Source: Mesostigma viride
Lineage: Eukaryota; Streptophyta; Mesostigmatophyceae; Mesostigmatales; Mesostigmataceae
Length of the DNA: 64,000 nucleotides
Reading direction: 5' to 3'
Assembly: GCA_009746045.1 (NCBI GenBank)
Contig: RPFO01000256.1
Coordinates: forward strand, 2,116,329-2,180,328
Shown: one piece after another, positions 52,152 to 63,620 of the stretch
Layout: each line of letters begins with the position of its first letter
Position numbering within the stretch: the first letter of the stretch is position 1
Program-made: the position numbers and the translations under genes
The notes under the pieces: model-generated
What the model was told of the DNA's origin: nothing
Database searches by the model: none
Seen by the model: the letters and a program-made list of their open reading frames with translations, nothing else

Positions 52152-52890
52152 TAATGAATGAATGAATGAATGAATGAATGAATGAATGAATGAATGAATG
52201 AATGAATGAATGAATGAATGAATGAATGAATGAATGAATGAATGAATGAATGAATGAATGAATGAATGAATGAATGAATGAATGAATGAATGAATGAATG
52301 AATGAATGAATGAATGAATGAATGAATGAATGAATGAATGAATGAATGAATGAATGAATGAATGAATGAATGAATGAATGAATGAATGAATGAATGAATG
52401 AATGAATGAATGAATGAATGAATGAATGAATGAATGAATGAATGAATGAATGAATGAATGAATGAATGAATGAATGAATGAATGAATGAATGAATGAATG
52501 AATGAATGAATGAATGAATGAATGAATGAATGAATGAATGAATGAATGAATGAATGAATGAATGAATGAATGAATGAATGAATGAATGAATGAATGAATG
52601 AATGAATGAATGAATGAATGAATGAATGAATGAATGAATGAATGAATGAATGAATGAATGAATGAATGAATGAATGAATGAATGAATGAATGAATGAATG
52701 AATGAATGAATGAATGAATGAATGAATGAATGAATGAATGAATGAATGAATGAATGAATGAATGAATGAATGAATGAATGAATGAATGAATGAATGAATG
52801 AATGAATGAATGAATGAATGAATGAATGAATGAATGAATGAATGAATGAATGAATGAATGAATGAATGAATGAATGAATGAATGAATGAA
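52152..52890 (+). repeat. (AATG)n array, about 185 units
   Basis: Pure tetranucleotide array of ~740 bp, bounded on the left by a plus-strand and on the right by a minus-strand family-S terminus (CATAACTCCGTTGGGAGTAC). Open frames across it are artefacts. Confidence 0.97.
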
Positions 52891-53434
52891 TCAGTAACAT
52901 AACTCCGTTGGGAGTACATGTAGCACATATCCCGGAGAAGGGACATTCTGGGCTACTTCCTGCAAGAGTGGAATGTAAGCAACACTTGCTCTAGGTGCCT
53001 CAAGGACACCGGCACCAGTGACCATGCTGTCTCGGGTTCAACCCAGCTAAGGGGATCCCGGCATGGGGGGGGAAGATCATTGCCGGGCTATACAAGAGCT
53101 AGGGCATGGCTTCTCAACAGAGAGCGTCTCTCTGCATAGGCATAGCATGGCTAAATTCTTAATGCAACATCCATGGGTCCCATTATAGGCATGGCTTGGC
53201 TTAATTCTGAAGGCATCATCCATGGACCCCCCGAGAGGAGGAGTCGTTTTGATGAGTAGCGTAGATAGGCTTTTCTAGAATATAGCTAGCTTAGAGTTAG
53301 GTTAGTTCGATTACGCGGCTTCCTCCACTCCACTCATCCATCCTGGAATATGTGCTACATGATCTCCCAACGGACGGCATGTTATAATTTAATTTAATTT
53401 AATTTAATTTAATCATCCATCATGGGGATATAAA
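52891..53434 (-). repeat. Family-S copy (minus) and a LINE 3' end (plus)
   Basis: 52,893-53,260 is the best family-S copy on the minus strand: terminus, CATTCCACTC..GCAGGAAGTAGCCC, AGCTAAGG, CTAGGGCATGGCTTCTCAAC, CATCCATGG. 53,270-53,410 is a plus-strand LINE 3' end (TTCGATTACGCGGCTTCC, terminal CTACATGATCTCCCAACGG) with a TTTAA tail, as at 28,440-28,560. Confidence 0.7.
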
Positions 53435-53815
53435 TTAATTAATTAATAGACACGTGACTGCGTCACGTGAGCATAAGTCCTCAGTGGGAGGGGAACATGA
53501 GATGGAATGGATGGTATAAGCTATCTAGGTCCTAGTTACAGGGGTGTGGGCACCGCGGCCCGAATCGCTATATGAATGCCATACTTGGTCACACGCGGAG
53601 CCCCCACAGGCTTGGGGGTGGTCTCCTTCATCACTACTTGCCATCTATCCTTGCGCACCATCTGCCTCCATATATTACAGACAAACCAGGAGGCTGCCCG
53701 GGGGTGAGCCCGTCACGTCTAGTGTAGCACATGTCCATGCCGAGTCTATCACGAAATGTCCACGGGTGGCGGCCCCAGTGCCGCGCGCGGCCGGGGGCAC
53801 GCCAGGTTAGGACAT
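53435..53815 (-). mobile_element. LINE-A3-type 3' fragment, cut by the REL-LINE
   Basis: Matches 28,700-29,100 in the same orientation: the stem-loop CACGTGAC, TGC, GTCACGTG near 53,452-53,470 and the ATTA tail to its left. It stops at GGTTAGGACAT, exactly where the REL-LINE 3' end begins. The uninterrupted version (GGTGAGGACATATCGCCC) is at 29,094. Confidence 0.7.
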
Positions 53816-53964
53816 GGGGATATATATTAAAAATATAATTACTTACATGCAGCAGAGTGAAATCACTCAAACCAAAGCAAACGCCCAGCTATAAACCTAT
53901 ATACAGAGCCATGTCAAAGCTCTATACTACGATAAGACCAATGGAAACGCCTAACGGGAGGAAC

Positions 53965-56900
53965 CTAATAGCCCTGCTGCACCGCAAAATCAGCCCGCGT
54001 ACGGCGGAGCATGATGTCAGCCATGGCCCGAGTCAGCGCCACCGACAAGCGCTGACGCCAATATGACGTCCAGGTCCGCGCCGACCATGGGGCCCGCTGG
54101 CCCTCCAGGTCCAGCCGGTCCTCCCGGAGCCGGCAACACTCCTTGAAGAAGGCGGAGGTCAGGGGCCCCATGGCCCCAAACTCCTCCAGGACAAAGGGCA
54201 CCACACGATGGTGCCCGACGTCGCCGTAGGCCAGGAGCTTGGCCCGCTCCGCCCGGTCCGCCGTGTAACCTGCCGTGAGGGAGGCCCCAGCCACGTGGCT
54301 AAGAGCCAAGGGCCGCGCCACCGAAACGTCAATAAGCAGATGCCGGCCACCCCCCTCAAAGTCCAGCACCACGATGTCAGGCCGGTGGTTGGGGGAATAG
54401 AAGGCAGCGCCATCCGCATCCTCGGACCGGATGTTCGCGTGGGGGAAAACCGACCGAATCATGGCGAGCACCACCGTCAGGAGGACAGTGTGCAAATACA
54501 AATACCAATTCTGATTCTGTTGGCCCCCCATGCAGGCAAGGTAGTGAGTCCCCGTGGGATCCAGCGGCTGCCCACAGCTACCACAAGGCCGCCCGGCCGG
54601 AACAAGAGGCTGCGGGGCAAATAGCTGGTGCCGGAGCGCCACCGAGTAGTGGCTGGGAGCCAAGGCGAATGGGGGGGCCATGGGAAGAGCACGAAGGTAC
54701 GCCGAGCCCACACTCCGCAAGGAAAGCGAGAACAGCCACGCACGTCCCTGGGCGTTGAGGTCCGCGAAAAGAGCAATCCAATCAGCCGTGTGCAGAATAC
54801 CCGCGTAGGTTTTCTGGTGTTTATCGATGACGCGAGCAGGGAATGCGGCGGGAGATTGAACGGAGGCGACCGAGGGAGTGCCGCGAGGGAGGTGGCGCTG
54901 TACCGCCTGAGCGGCACGGACGGGAGAACAGGCCTGCTGGATCTCAGCATAGGCCTCCTGGATGGCGGTGACGAAGGGCAAAGGGCTGCTGGGGTCCAGG
55001 AGGTCAGGCGCTGCCGTTGCCAAAAGGGGCAGGAGCCGGCAGCTTTCCGCCCACGACTGAGCGACGGAGCCCAAAAAGGCTGCTGGGGCCAGCCGGGCGG
55101 CACGAGTCAGACCGCAGCCACCCATCCGTGCAGGCAGGGAGGCAATGCGAATAGCATGTGGCGGGAGGTCGGGGCCCGGGACCAGCTGCGCCAAGGCCGA
55201 CTGGATGCGTTCGTCGTGGCCCTCGGCGGCCAGCCGGACCTGAGACGGAAGAGCGCCCCGGAGCCAGTGAACGACGCGAGGGTGAGCGCAAAACCACAGA
55301 AGCAGACCCTTGGTCTGCGAATCATGAAGGCGCGCAATCAAGGGCAGTACCTCAGTGCGTGCCTCGAGGGCGGCCCGCAGAGCATCGATGACAAACGCGG
55401 GGTCGCCAACCGGAACGCCGAGGACATCCAACCCATGGAGGCGCTCGTCCCGGCCCAAGAGCTGGGGCGGAAAGCCGGAGCAATCACCTTGGGGCGAGTA
55501 CACCGCGCACTTGGCAAGGGTCAACTGGAGGTTGATGTCGGCCACCGCGGTCTGCAGTGCCAGCAGAGCCGCGGTGGTGTCCGGCACAGGGCCCAGAAGG
55601 TAGATATCATCCAAGTAGGCCTGAATAGCGACCGCCGGGTGGGCAGCATGGACCGCTTGGAGGCAACCCTGGAGGGGGGCGGCAAAGTACAGGGGTCCCA
55701 GGGGGTCCCCTTGCTGGGTGCCCGACCGCGACAGCAGGCCGCCGCGAGTGCCGTCCTCCATGATGTGAACCAGTTGGCCGGGCTGGCCGTAGCACACGGC
55801 TGTCCAAGCGTACAAGTCCTCGAAGGACTCCATGACGGCCGCAAACATGCTGGCGCGGGACAGACTGTTGAACGCGTTGTGGCAGTCGACCTTGACGACA
55901 GCGTGGGTGGGGTGGGCCTCGAGGTAGGCCTGCACCGAATGGATGAGGATATCCGCCCCGCCTGGAGTCGTCACCCCCAGCTGGGCCGCCACCGAGGTCT
56001 CACCCGCTGCGAGGGGCGGGCAGAAAAAGGCACGGAGCTCGGGCGCCTTTTGGCGGCAGATCACTTTGCCCACGAGCTTGCGGAGCACCTCACCGCAGGC
56101 GATCGGGCGCACCTTGCCCTCGGGGGGGGCAAGACACCCTTGAGCAGAGCGAGGAGGCGAGCGCCCGCTAACCACTCGCGCGCAGCGGGAGGAACGCGAC
56201 CAGCCGCCAGGTCAATGAGGGTGTCAAAGAGAATGTCCTCGCCCCCATGCCCCACCAGGACCTCCAAGTGCTCGTAGCGCCAGCCCGACGGCCCGGTAGA
56301 GGAAGCCCGCGGGACCGCACGCATCACCTCCAGGAAGCAGTCGCGGTCCAGCCGGAGGGGGGCCGGCAGGGGGTCCGGCACGGGCAGCTGGAATCCGGGC
56401 TCCGCAGGGTGAAGAGCCTCCAAGGCCGCCAGGGTAGCCGCATTGGCGGGGGCGAGCTTGGCCATTTCCAAGCGGGTCATGGCCCGGCTGAGCTGCCCCT
56501 CGCGGACGAGGCGGATGACGTCGGCGGCCACCCGCTCGAAGTTGACCTCCCCCGACAGCCGGGCCGTGCGCGGGGGCGGCACGCCAAACAGCCCCTCCCA
56601 GTCCCCCTGCAGAAAGCGTCGGCAACGGGCAATAACCGCACCCTGGAGGCCGCGCACACCACGCCCGAGAGGGGTGAGGAGCAGGCGGGGGGTCACCATG
56701 TGCAGTTTAAAGCCCAGCGGGTCGTCCGGAGCGGCGTGCATGCGCCGGAGAGAAACGATTGCACATTGCGCGAAAAGGCTACGCGCGCGGTGGGGGAGGT
56801 CGGTCAGGGTAGACGTCGGGTTGATGGCGCATGCATCCCAGGGAACCGTGTCAAGCCAACGCCAACTGGCCGAGTAGTCGGGCGGCGGGGGCTGGGAGCC

Positions 56901-59258
56901 GGTGGGAGCCGAGGCGGGAGGGGGGAGGGGGCCGGGACTGCTGGCCGGTTGAGGGGCCGTTGAGCAACACAGGCGCGCGCGTGCTGAGCGCGCCCGTGAA
57001 TGGAGTACACCCGCTGGCAGTGAGCTTCCGGGCACCGGTAACAGCTCATGGCCTGCAGATCCGCCGCGCCGAGATCGGGGTGCACAGCGCGAAGGTGCTG
57101 GCAGAGGAGGTTACGGTTGTGGAACACACCCGCACACGGGGACCCCGTGGGAAGCAGCACGGCACACCGGTGAAGGCCGTCGGCGGGCGCTGAGTGGCGG
57201 GGAGCGGCGCCAGCAAAGGCAGGACGTGGGGCCTGCGGCGTCTCCCCAGCCGGGCCGGCAGGCGCGCGCACCACGACCCGACCAGCGCCCGGCAGGCCCG
57301 CCGGGGCCACGGAGGAGGCAGTGCCCACCGGGGAGACCCCCAGCGGAGGGGGATCGAGAACGCCGGCGCCCCTCCCAGGGGGACTCGCCAGCGCGCCCGC
57401 GACCACCCCAGGCCCCGGCAACGAGGCCGGGGGCGGAGGCCGAGGGGTCGGGGAGGCAGCTGGCCCCGGGGCCCGGTGGGGACCCGGCAGGGGACCCAGC
57501 GAGACCGGGGGCGGGCCGAGAGGAAGCGCAGTCCCAGGGGGCGGCACAACAGCCCGGCACAACGGGCAGCGCGGCACGGAGTGGAGCAAGCTGCGCGCGA
57601 TGCACGCTTGATGGAATGTGTGGCCGCACGCGGGCAGGCGACACAAGCCATCCCCCGGCCGGAAGGGCTCAAGGCAGATGGCACAGGAGCCCGACTCGGG
57701 GTCGTCCCCCTCCAGAAGGGACCGGACATGAGGGGGGGGCGGGTCCCAGCCGGCCTCCCAGCAACCCGGGAGAGCGGCAATCTGGGCGCGCGAGAGGATG
57801 CCGACCGGTTGGTCAGCCGCGGGGTGCCATTCGTGCGGGATGCCTGCCAACTCCAGGATGTCGTGGAGGAAGGCAGAAACAGGCGTCCCCGCGGTTAGGG
57901 GCTGGGCGCGCCCGGCCGAGTCCACCAAGATGGCCTGGCCGCCCTGAACCGCGATGGGGGCCCCGAACTCCACACGCAGCATGGCGGCCTGCGCCAGGCT
58001 GAGGGAGGTGATGAGAAAGCCCCCACTGGCAACCGGGCCGGGAGGCGGGGCCTGGGCGTCCAAGAAGAGGCGAAGCTGCCGCGGGGACATGAGGCCCAGG
58101 TCGGCGCCGCCCGCGAGGTAGGCCGCCCGCACCGAGACCTGTGCGTCTCGAGCCACCGCCGTGACGAACTCGACCACCTCCTGACCCACCCGCTCGTCCA
58201 GGGAAAGCAGCTCTTCCTGCCGGGCGGCCGGGAGATGCCACGGCAGCCGGCAGCCGGCGTGATATCCTTCCAAGACATACCCCCAAAGAGTCGAGGCCGT
58301 CACCGGGGGGGCGGCGGAAAGAAATGTCGCCCGCACCTGCGCAACTAGGGCCAGGAAGGCCGGGGGCCTAGGGAGCGAGGGGAAGGCGGCCTGGAGCCCG
58401 ACCGCGTCCAGCAACAAAGGGCAGTACGCCCAAGAAAAGGTGGCGCGGCCCACCACGCCGACAATGTGCGAGGGCGGCCACGAGGTGAACGCGTGGGCCC
58501 GGGGGCCGCCGTCCCACGCGGCAAGGACGGGGGTGGCGGCTGGGTGGCCAACCGCGGCCGGGGGAAGGGAGGCCAGAGCGTCGGGGAGCGAGGGGCCGGG
58601 GGCGGGCGCCGGGGTCGCCAGGCCCGCCGGGGGTCGGCCGGGCCCAGCCCAGGCGACAGCGCCGCGCCCCCGTCGGCGGGGCCAGGCGACGGGTGGGGCC
58701 CCGGGGCCGAGGGCGCCAGGGCCCGAGCAACGGCGGCCCCATCGGGCAGGCCACGGCCCGCCCCGAGGGCCTCGGCAGGGGGGCACACGGGGCAGGGGGC
58801 CGGAGCACCCAGCGGGGAGGGCAGCCCGGGGCCCGCCGGGGGGGACAGCGCGGGCACGTCCAGGAGCCCGGCGGGACCCGGTAGAGCCGGGGAGTAAGAC
58901 ACTGCAAGTGCCACCCGGAATTGCAAGCATCACAAACTAACATGTGGTGCCCGCGGTGCCCGCTCCGGCAGACCTCGCAGGCCAAGGAGGGGGAGACCGG
59001 GGCGCCCGAGCCCCCCGCAGCCGGGTCGCCCACCTCCGCAAGAAGGGCCGCAAGCCGAGAGGACCGCCGAGGCGCCAACCGGGGAGCGGGGGAGCCGGTG
59101 GGCGAAGGGGGTCGTGGGTCGTCCATGAACAAGCAGGGCAGGCGTGGCAGCCACCGAGGGGGGGGGCGGGGGGGTGTGGGGGGCGGAGCCCCCCACGCGG
59201 GGGGCCCCCCCGCGCCGATTACAATTCGTTCAAGTGGCCCGCCGGAGCGGCTGTACAA
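53965..59258 (-). CDS. REL-LINE polyprotein: PHD, RING, C2H2-like fingers, reverse transcriptase, restriction-like endonuclease
   Basis: Blocks on the minus strand: PHD finger CEVCRSGHRGHH..CDACNSGWHLQC..CPRC (~58,975-58,850); a ~300-residue unrecognised region; RING-H2 CAICLEPF..CGHTFHQAC..CPLC (~57,690-57,560); C2H2-like fingers CAGVFHNRNLLCQHLRAVH and CPEAHCQRVYS (~57,130-56,990); RT with GKVRPIACGEVLRKLVGK, VKVDCHNAFNSL, QQGDPLGPLYFA and the YLDD active site (~55,600); zinc knuckle CGSCGQPLDPTGTHYLAC (~54,590-54,540); endonuclease core RPDIVVLDF..LLIDVSV (~54,390-54,320). Likely start MDDPRPPSP at 59,126. Three frame changes (near 58,850, 56,950 and 56,120) each lie in or by G/C homopolymers. 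With them repaired it would be a single ORF of ~1,700 aa that nicks DNA and reverse-transcribes its RNA. It resembles the R2/NeSL/Utopia-type REL lineages; clade untested. Confidence 0.75.
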
Positions 59259-59389
59259 TTTTTCCCAGTGAGCGCGCTGCCAAGTGTACTTGTGGGCAAA
59301 TTTTTAGGTGCCCCGTCACTTCGAGGTACTAAAAATTAGGCTACGGTACGAATTCAGCGAATTTCAGCGAATTTTCAGTCGAACCAAAG

Positions 59390-59882
59390 GAAGTGACGGC
59401 AACTACCAAAAAGTTTCCGTTACGAATTTTCAGCCCAACACTCGCGCAAAATGAAGTGACGGCAACTACCAAAAAGTTTCCGTTACGAATTTTCACTCCC
59501 ACACGTTTGCACAAGAGGAAGTGACGGCAACTACCAAAAAGTTTCCGTTACGAATTTTCAGTCCCACACTTTGCGCAAATTTTAGTAGGGCTGCACGCAA
59601 GCTACCTTTCAAAATTTTGCGCTAGTATGGAACGCATTTCATTCGTCTGGAGGAACGCTGCCCACCAACTACCCCCGTTCAGAATGTTCCGCCGAAATTT
59701 ACTTGAGATTTGGAAATCTGAACGTGCGCGCAAATTTTAGTAGGGCTGCACGCAAGCTACCTTTCAAAATTTTGCGCAAGTGTGGAACGCAATTCATTCG
59801 TCCGGAGGAATGCTGCTCGTCAACTGCCCCGTTCAGAAAGTTGCGCCGAACTTTACTTGAGATTTGGAAATCTGAACGTGCG
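59390..59882. promoter_or_regulatory. Tandem monomers in the REL-LINE 5' region
   Basis: Three ~63-65-bp units start at 59,390, 59,453 and 59,518 (GAAGTGACGGCAACTACC, AAAAAGTTTCCGTTACGAAT). Two 155-bp units follow at 59,573-59,727 and 59,728-59,882 (GCGCAAATTTTAGTAGGGCT...GGAAATCTGAACGTGCG). They lie immediately upstream of the coding region. Repeated 5' monomers act as promoters in some LINEs (for example mouse L1). That role here is inference. Confidence 0.55.
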
Positions 59883-60076
59883 GTTGGAGTTTCGCGGGGA
59901 AACCCAAGTTCCCGAGTAATTCACCAATGACGCGCTTCGAACACTTGCCCGCTAAAACCTAAGCAGCCGCTCCGGCTGGCCACTTAATTAAACGAAACGG
60001 GATAGTTGGGGGGCGGCAGCCCCCCAACGCGCTACGGTCGCGGTACCGCCTGCCGTCCGGCACTTGGACATGGGGA

Positions 60077-60984
60077 TATATATTAAAAATATAATTACTT
60101 ACATGCAGCAGAGTGAAATCACTCAAACCAAAGCAAACGCCCAGCTATAAACCTATATACAGAGCCATGTCAAAGCTCTATACTACGATAAGACCAATGG
60201 AAACGCCTAACGGGAGGAACCTAATAGCCCTGCTGCACCGCAAAATCAGCCCGCGTACGGCGGAGCATGATGTCAGCCATGGCCCGAGTCAGCGCCACCG
60301 ACAAGCGCTGACGCCAATATGACGTCCAGGTCCGCGCCGACCATGGGGCCCGCTGGCCCTCCAGGTCCAGCCGGTCCTCCCGGAGCCGGCAACACTCCTT
60401 GAAGAAGGCGGAGGTCAGGGGCCCCATGGCCCCAAACTCCTCCAGGACAAAGGGCACCACACGATGGTGCCCGACGTCGCCGTAGGCCAGGAGCTTGGCC
60501 CGCTCCGCCCGGTCCGCCGTGTAACCTGCCGTGAGGGAGGCCCCAGCCACGTGGCTAAGAGCCAAGGGCCGCGCCACCGAAACGTCAATAAGCAGATGCC
60601 GGCCACCCCCCTCAAAGTCCAGCACCACGATGTCAGGCCGGTGGTTGGGGGAATAGAAGGCAGCGCCATCCGCATCCTCGGACCGGATGTTCGCGTGGGG
60701 GAAAACCGACCGAATCATGGCGAGCACCACCGTCAGGAGGACAGTGTGCAAATACAAATACCAATTCTGATTCTGTTGGCCCCCCATGCAGGCAAGGTAG
60801 TGAGTCCCCGTGGGATCCAGCGGCTGCCCACAGCTACCACAAGGCCGCCCGGCCGGAACAAGAGGCTGCGGGGCAAATAGCTGGAGCCGGAGCGCCACCG
60901 AGTAGTGGCTGGGAGCCAAGGCGAATGGGGGGGCCATGGGAAGAGCACGAAGGTACGCCGAGCCCACACTCCGCAAGGAAAGCG
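60077..60984 (-). mobile_element. 5'-truncated REL-LINE copy, directly adjoining the full-length copy
   Basis: About 908 bp nearly identical to 53,821-54,726, starting in the codons of SLRSVGSAYL and ending with the same 3' region. Its 3' junction has the same GGACATGGGGA as the full-length copy. The coding remnant (251 codons from an internal Met) is truncated. Confidence 0.9.
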
Positions 60985-61312
60985 GATATATATATTAAAA
61001 ATTATATAATTACTTACAGCAGAGTGAAGTCACTCAAACCAAAGCAAACGCCCAGCTATAAACCTATATACAGAGCCATGTCAAAGCTCTATACTACGAT
61101 AAGACCAATGGAAACGCCTAACGGGAGGAACCTAATAGCCCTGCTGCACCGCAAAATCAGCCCGCGTACGGCGGAGCATGATGTCAGCCATGGCCCGAGT
61201 CAGCGCCACCGACAAGCGCTGACGCCAATATGACGTCCAGGTCCGCGCCGACCATGGGGCCCGCTGGCCCTCCAGGTCCAGCCGGTCCTCCCGGAGCCGG
61301 CAACACTCCTTG
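60985..61312 (-). mobile_element. Very short REL-LINE copy
   Basis: 328 bp of the 3' end, truncated within the C-terminal codons (KECCRLRED). Its 3' end abuts the 5' break of the previous copy without visible target duplication, giving a head-to-tail series. Confidence 0.85.
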
Positions 61313-61434
61313 TTTTCCATGATCCTTTGGACATGAGCTTGCTCAGACGCTTTGTTGTGTGCCGGATCTGACACACCTCTTTTAGTACTTAACGACATCC
61401 GGCATGTGCATACAGACTATAACAAGCTGGCATC

Positions 61435-62623
61435 AGCTGGACTGGCCGGGCCGAGCGCGAGCGGGACGGGTGCCGACTGGAGTACCTGTCGGCCCTGGAC
61501 GCCCGGGCAGACGTCGACGAGCTGCATGGAGAAGGGTGCTCCCAAAGCCGCCATTTTTGCGGGCTTTGCGACCTGCGCCCTGCTGCTGGCGGCCCGGCAC
61601 TTGCCGGTCATGCCCCGCCGCCGCCCCGGCCCACTCTACCGCCAGGACCCCAAGTTCTTGGCCGCCCGGCCGCCCGGCACCGCCTCAAGCGTAACTGGGA
61701 CCCGGCCATTGCTGAAACCGGTGCTCATGGCCGCCCTTGGGGAGGCCTACGCCCATGCTCAGGACGCAGAGGCGGCCCAGTGCATCGCAGATATATATGC
61801 CAAGGCCTGCCAAGCTCGCAACCAGGGCAAGGACATGTGGTACCACCTCGACCGGCTCGGCGGCCGGCGGCAGCGCACCCTGGTGGAGCACACGGGGGAC
61901 GGCACGGCGCCGGTCAGCCTTGACCGCTGGTTGGCCCACAATGTTTCCTTGACAGGTGGGGCCCGCGCCCCTCCCCCGCCGCTTCACCCCGAGACGGCCG
62001 CCCGTCTCGGTGTTGCCGGACCCCCGCCGCCGCGCCTGCGCCCCCCTCCTCGGCCGCGGACTACCAAGTCCCCGCCTTGCAGGAGGGCTGCCTAAGTTGC
62101 TACCAACGACGTCGTCCACCCCTTCACTTTGAAGGAATTGGACGGCGCCCTTGCTCGCCTGCGGTACGACGCGGCGGTCGGTGCCGGCCACCTTTCGGCT
62201 GAGTTGCTGAAGACCCCTGCCCCTTGCGGTGAGGGAGCTTCTGCTGGCGTTCTGCAACCGTGTCCTGCTCTCTGATGAGCCTCCGCCTGCTGAGTGGCAG
62301 ACGGCCATCCGCGTCATGCTGTACAAGAAGGGCTCTGCTGCTGACCCCGGTAACTATCGGGGTGTCTGCCTCCAGAGCGCCGCGCTGAAGGTCTTCATGC
62401 GCATGATGCTGCACCGGCTCCGCGCCGCGCTGGACCCACACCTGGGTGAGTCTCATCAGATGGGTTTCTGTCGTGGTCGTAACACTGTCATGGCTGCGTT
62501 TGTCGCGCGCCGGTTGATGGAGTCCTCCTGAGGTGCCTCGCCTTTGCCCTGACAGTTTGCCGCTAGACTTCATTTTTGTTGACTATATCAAGGCCTTTGA
62601 TAGGGTCCTCTGGGAGGCTCTTT
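61435..62623 (+). pseudogene. LINE-A2: pre-RT region and reverse transcriptase fingers
   Basis: Best-preserved copy of this LINE-A segment. The frame 61,352-62,095 includes GFATCALLLAARHLPVMPRR, ALGEAYAHAQDAEAAQCIAD, ACQARNQGKDMWYHLDRLGG and HTGDGTAPVSLDRWLAHNVS. After shifts near 62,090 and 62,215, AFCNRVLLSDEPPPAEWQTA, MLYKKGSAADPGNYRGVCLQ, ALKVFMRMMLHRLRAALDP and QMGFCRGRNTVMAAFVARRL follow to 62,531, then FVDYIKAFDRV near 62,575. It is cut at 62,623 by the tail of a minus-strand half-LINE. It supplies the undisturbed version of the site where the 20.3-kb element inserted in LINE-A1. Confidence 0.8.
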
Positions 62624-63620
62624 GAATTGAATTGAATTGAATTGTAACATAACTCCGTTGGGAGAATATGTAGCACATATCCTGGGAAGGGGCATATGGC
62701 CTATAATACATTTTAGGCTACTTTCTGAAAGGGTGGGAATGTAAACTGCCCTTGCTCTAGGTGCGCCAGGGCACCTGCACCCCCATGATCTATCAAGAGC
62801 TCTATGCCCAGCTAAGGGGGAGCCTGTCATGCATGTGGGGGAAGATCATCATAGCTATATACAAGAGCTAGGGCATGGCTTCTCAACAGAGAGCCTCTCT
62901 CTGCATAGGCATAGCATGGCTAAATTCTTAATGCAACATCCATGGGAGGTCCCATTATATAGGCATGGCGTGGCTAAATTCTGAAGGCATCATCCATGGG
63001 GGGCCATTATGGGCGCACATGCGCGTGGGCCACATGCTAGGCTAAGCCTGACTAAGCTACACTACTACTGGTATAGATTCCCTAGTCTGAGGTGGCATGC
63101 AGGAGGGGCCTGCCAGGGCTTGTGGTCAACGCCGGATGACCGCCCCCCTCCAGTATACCGGCTTCCCCCTTGCGCTCTGCAGGAGCTGAAGGTAGGTCGG
63201 CCATAGCTCGCGTCGCCGCTGTTGCTGGGCCAGGGTCAAGTCGTCGTCCAGCATGAAGCGAGTCTCCGAGAGCTTCTTGCGGCATTTAAGGAACGACAGC
63301 TTGTCCGCCATGTACTTATAAAGGTGAGGAGCACGGGTGCCGGGCCAGCCTTCCCCCGCGCGCGGGCAAATCGGACAGCCGACATGTCCAGCTCACCAGT
63401 GAGTAGCATGGGGGCAAAAATGTCGCGCTTAAATGCCTCGATCAAGAAGTCTCGTGGAGGTCTCACCTGCCGGCTGGTCGAAGTGCTTGACGATGACATT
63501 GTGGCTCCGCCTGGCGATGTCGGCTTCCTCGCGAAGGTCGAGGGCTTGTTGCTTGAGTTGTGCCGTGATGGTGGAGGTGGTGGAGGTGGTGTGATGCTTA
63601 ACCCCTAAATGGTCTGAGAT
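62624..63620 (-). mobile_element. Half-LINE (ORF1, linker, family-S 3' end) on the minus strand
   Basis: Order on the minus strand: ORF1 C-terminal half (63,620-63,130; KHFDQPAGETSTRLL, FLKCRKKLSETRFMLDDDLT, AQQQRRRELWPTYLQLLQSA, KPVYWRGAVI), linker (GCTTAGCCTAGCATG, CATGTGCGCCC) at 63,120-62,995, the complete family-S 3' region (62,990-62,645) and a (TTCAA)n tail at 62,624-62,643. No ORF2 is present. The ORF1 has frameshifts and an in-frame stop. Confidence 0.75.

Larger units (their letters stand above)
53816..60065 (-). mobile_element. Near full-length REL-type non-LTR retrotransposon
   Basis: Minus-strand element with 5' region 60,065-59,260 (tandem repeats, a 10-bp GC-rich stem-loop at 60,006-60,029), coding part 59,258-53,965 and a 3' untranslated region ending in TTTTTAATATATATCCCC. 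GGACATGGGGA flanks it at 53,810-53,820 and 60,066-60,076 and is a candidate target duplication, although the right copy is also the junction of the next copy. Six further truncated copies of the same 3' end lie in this window, so the family has been active recently. Confidence 0.85.

Noticed and set aside
52140-52946. Ile/His/Ser/Phe repeat proteins of ~250-268 residues on the minus strand
   Set aside because: Translation of the (AATG)n array.
54628-56277. 549-codon plus-strand frame opposite the REL-LINE reverse transcriptase
   Set aside because: Antisense shadow of a GC-rich coding region. The minus strand has all RT and endonuclease motifs.
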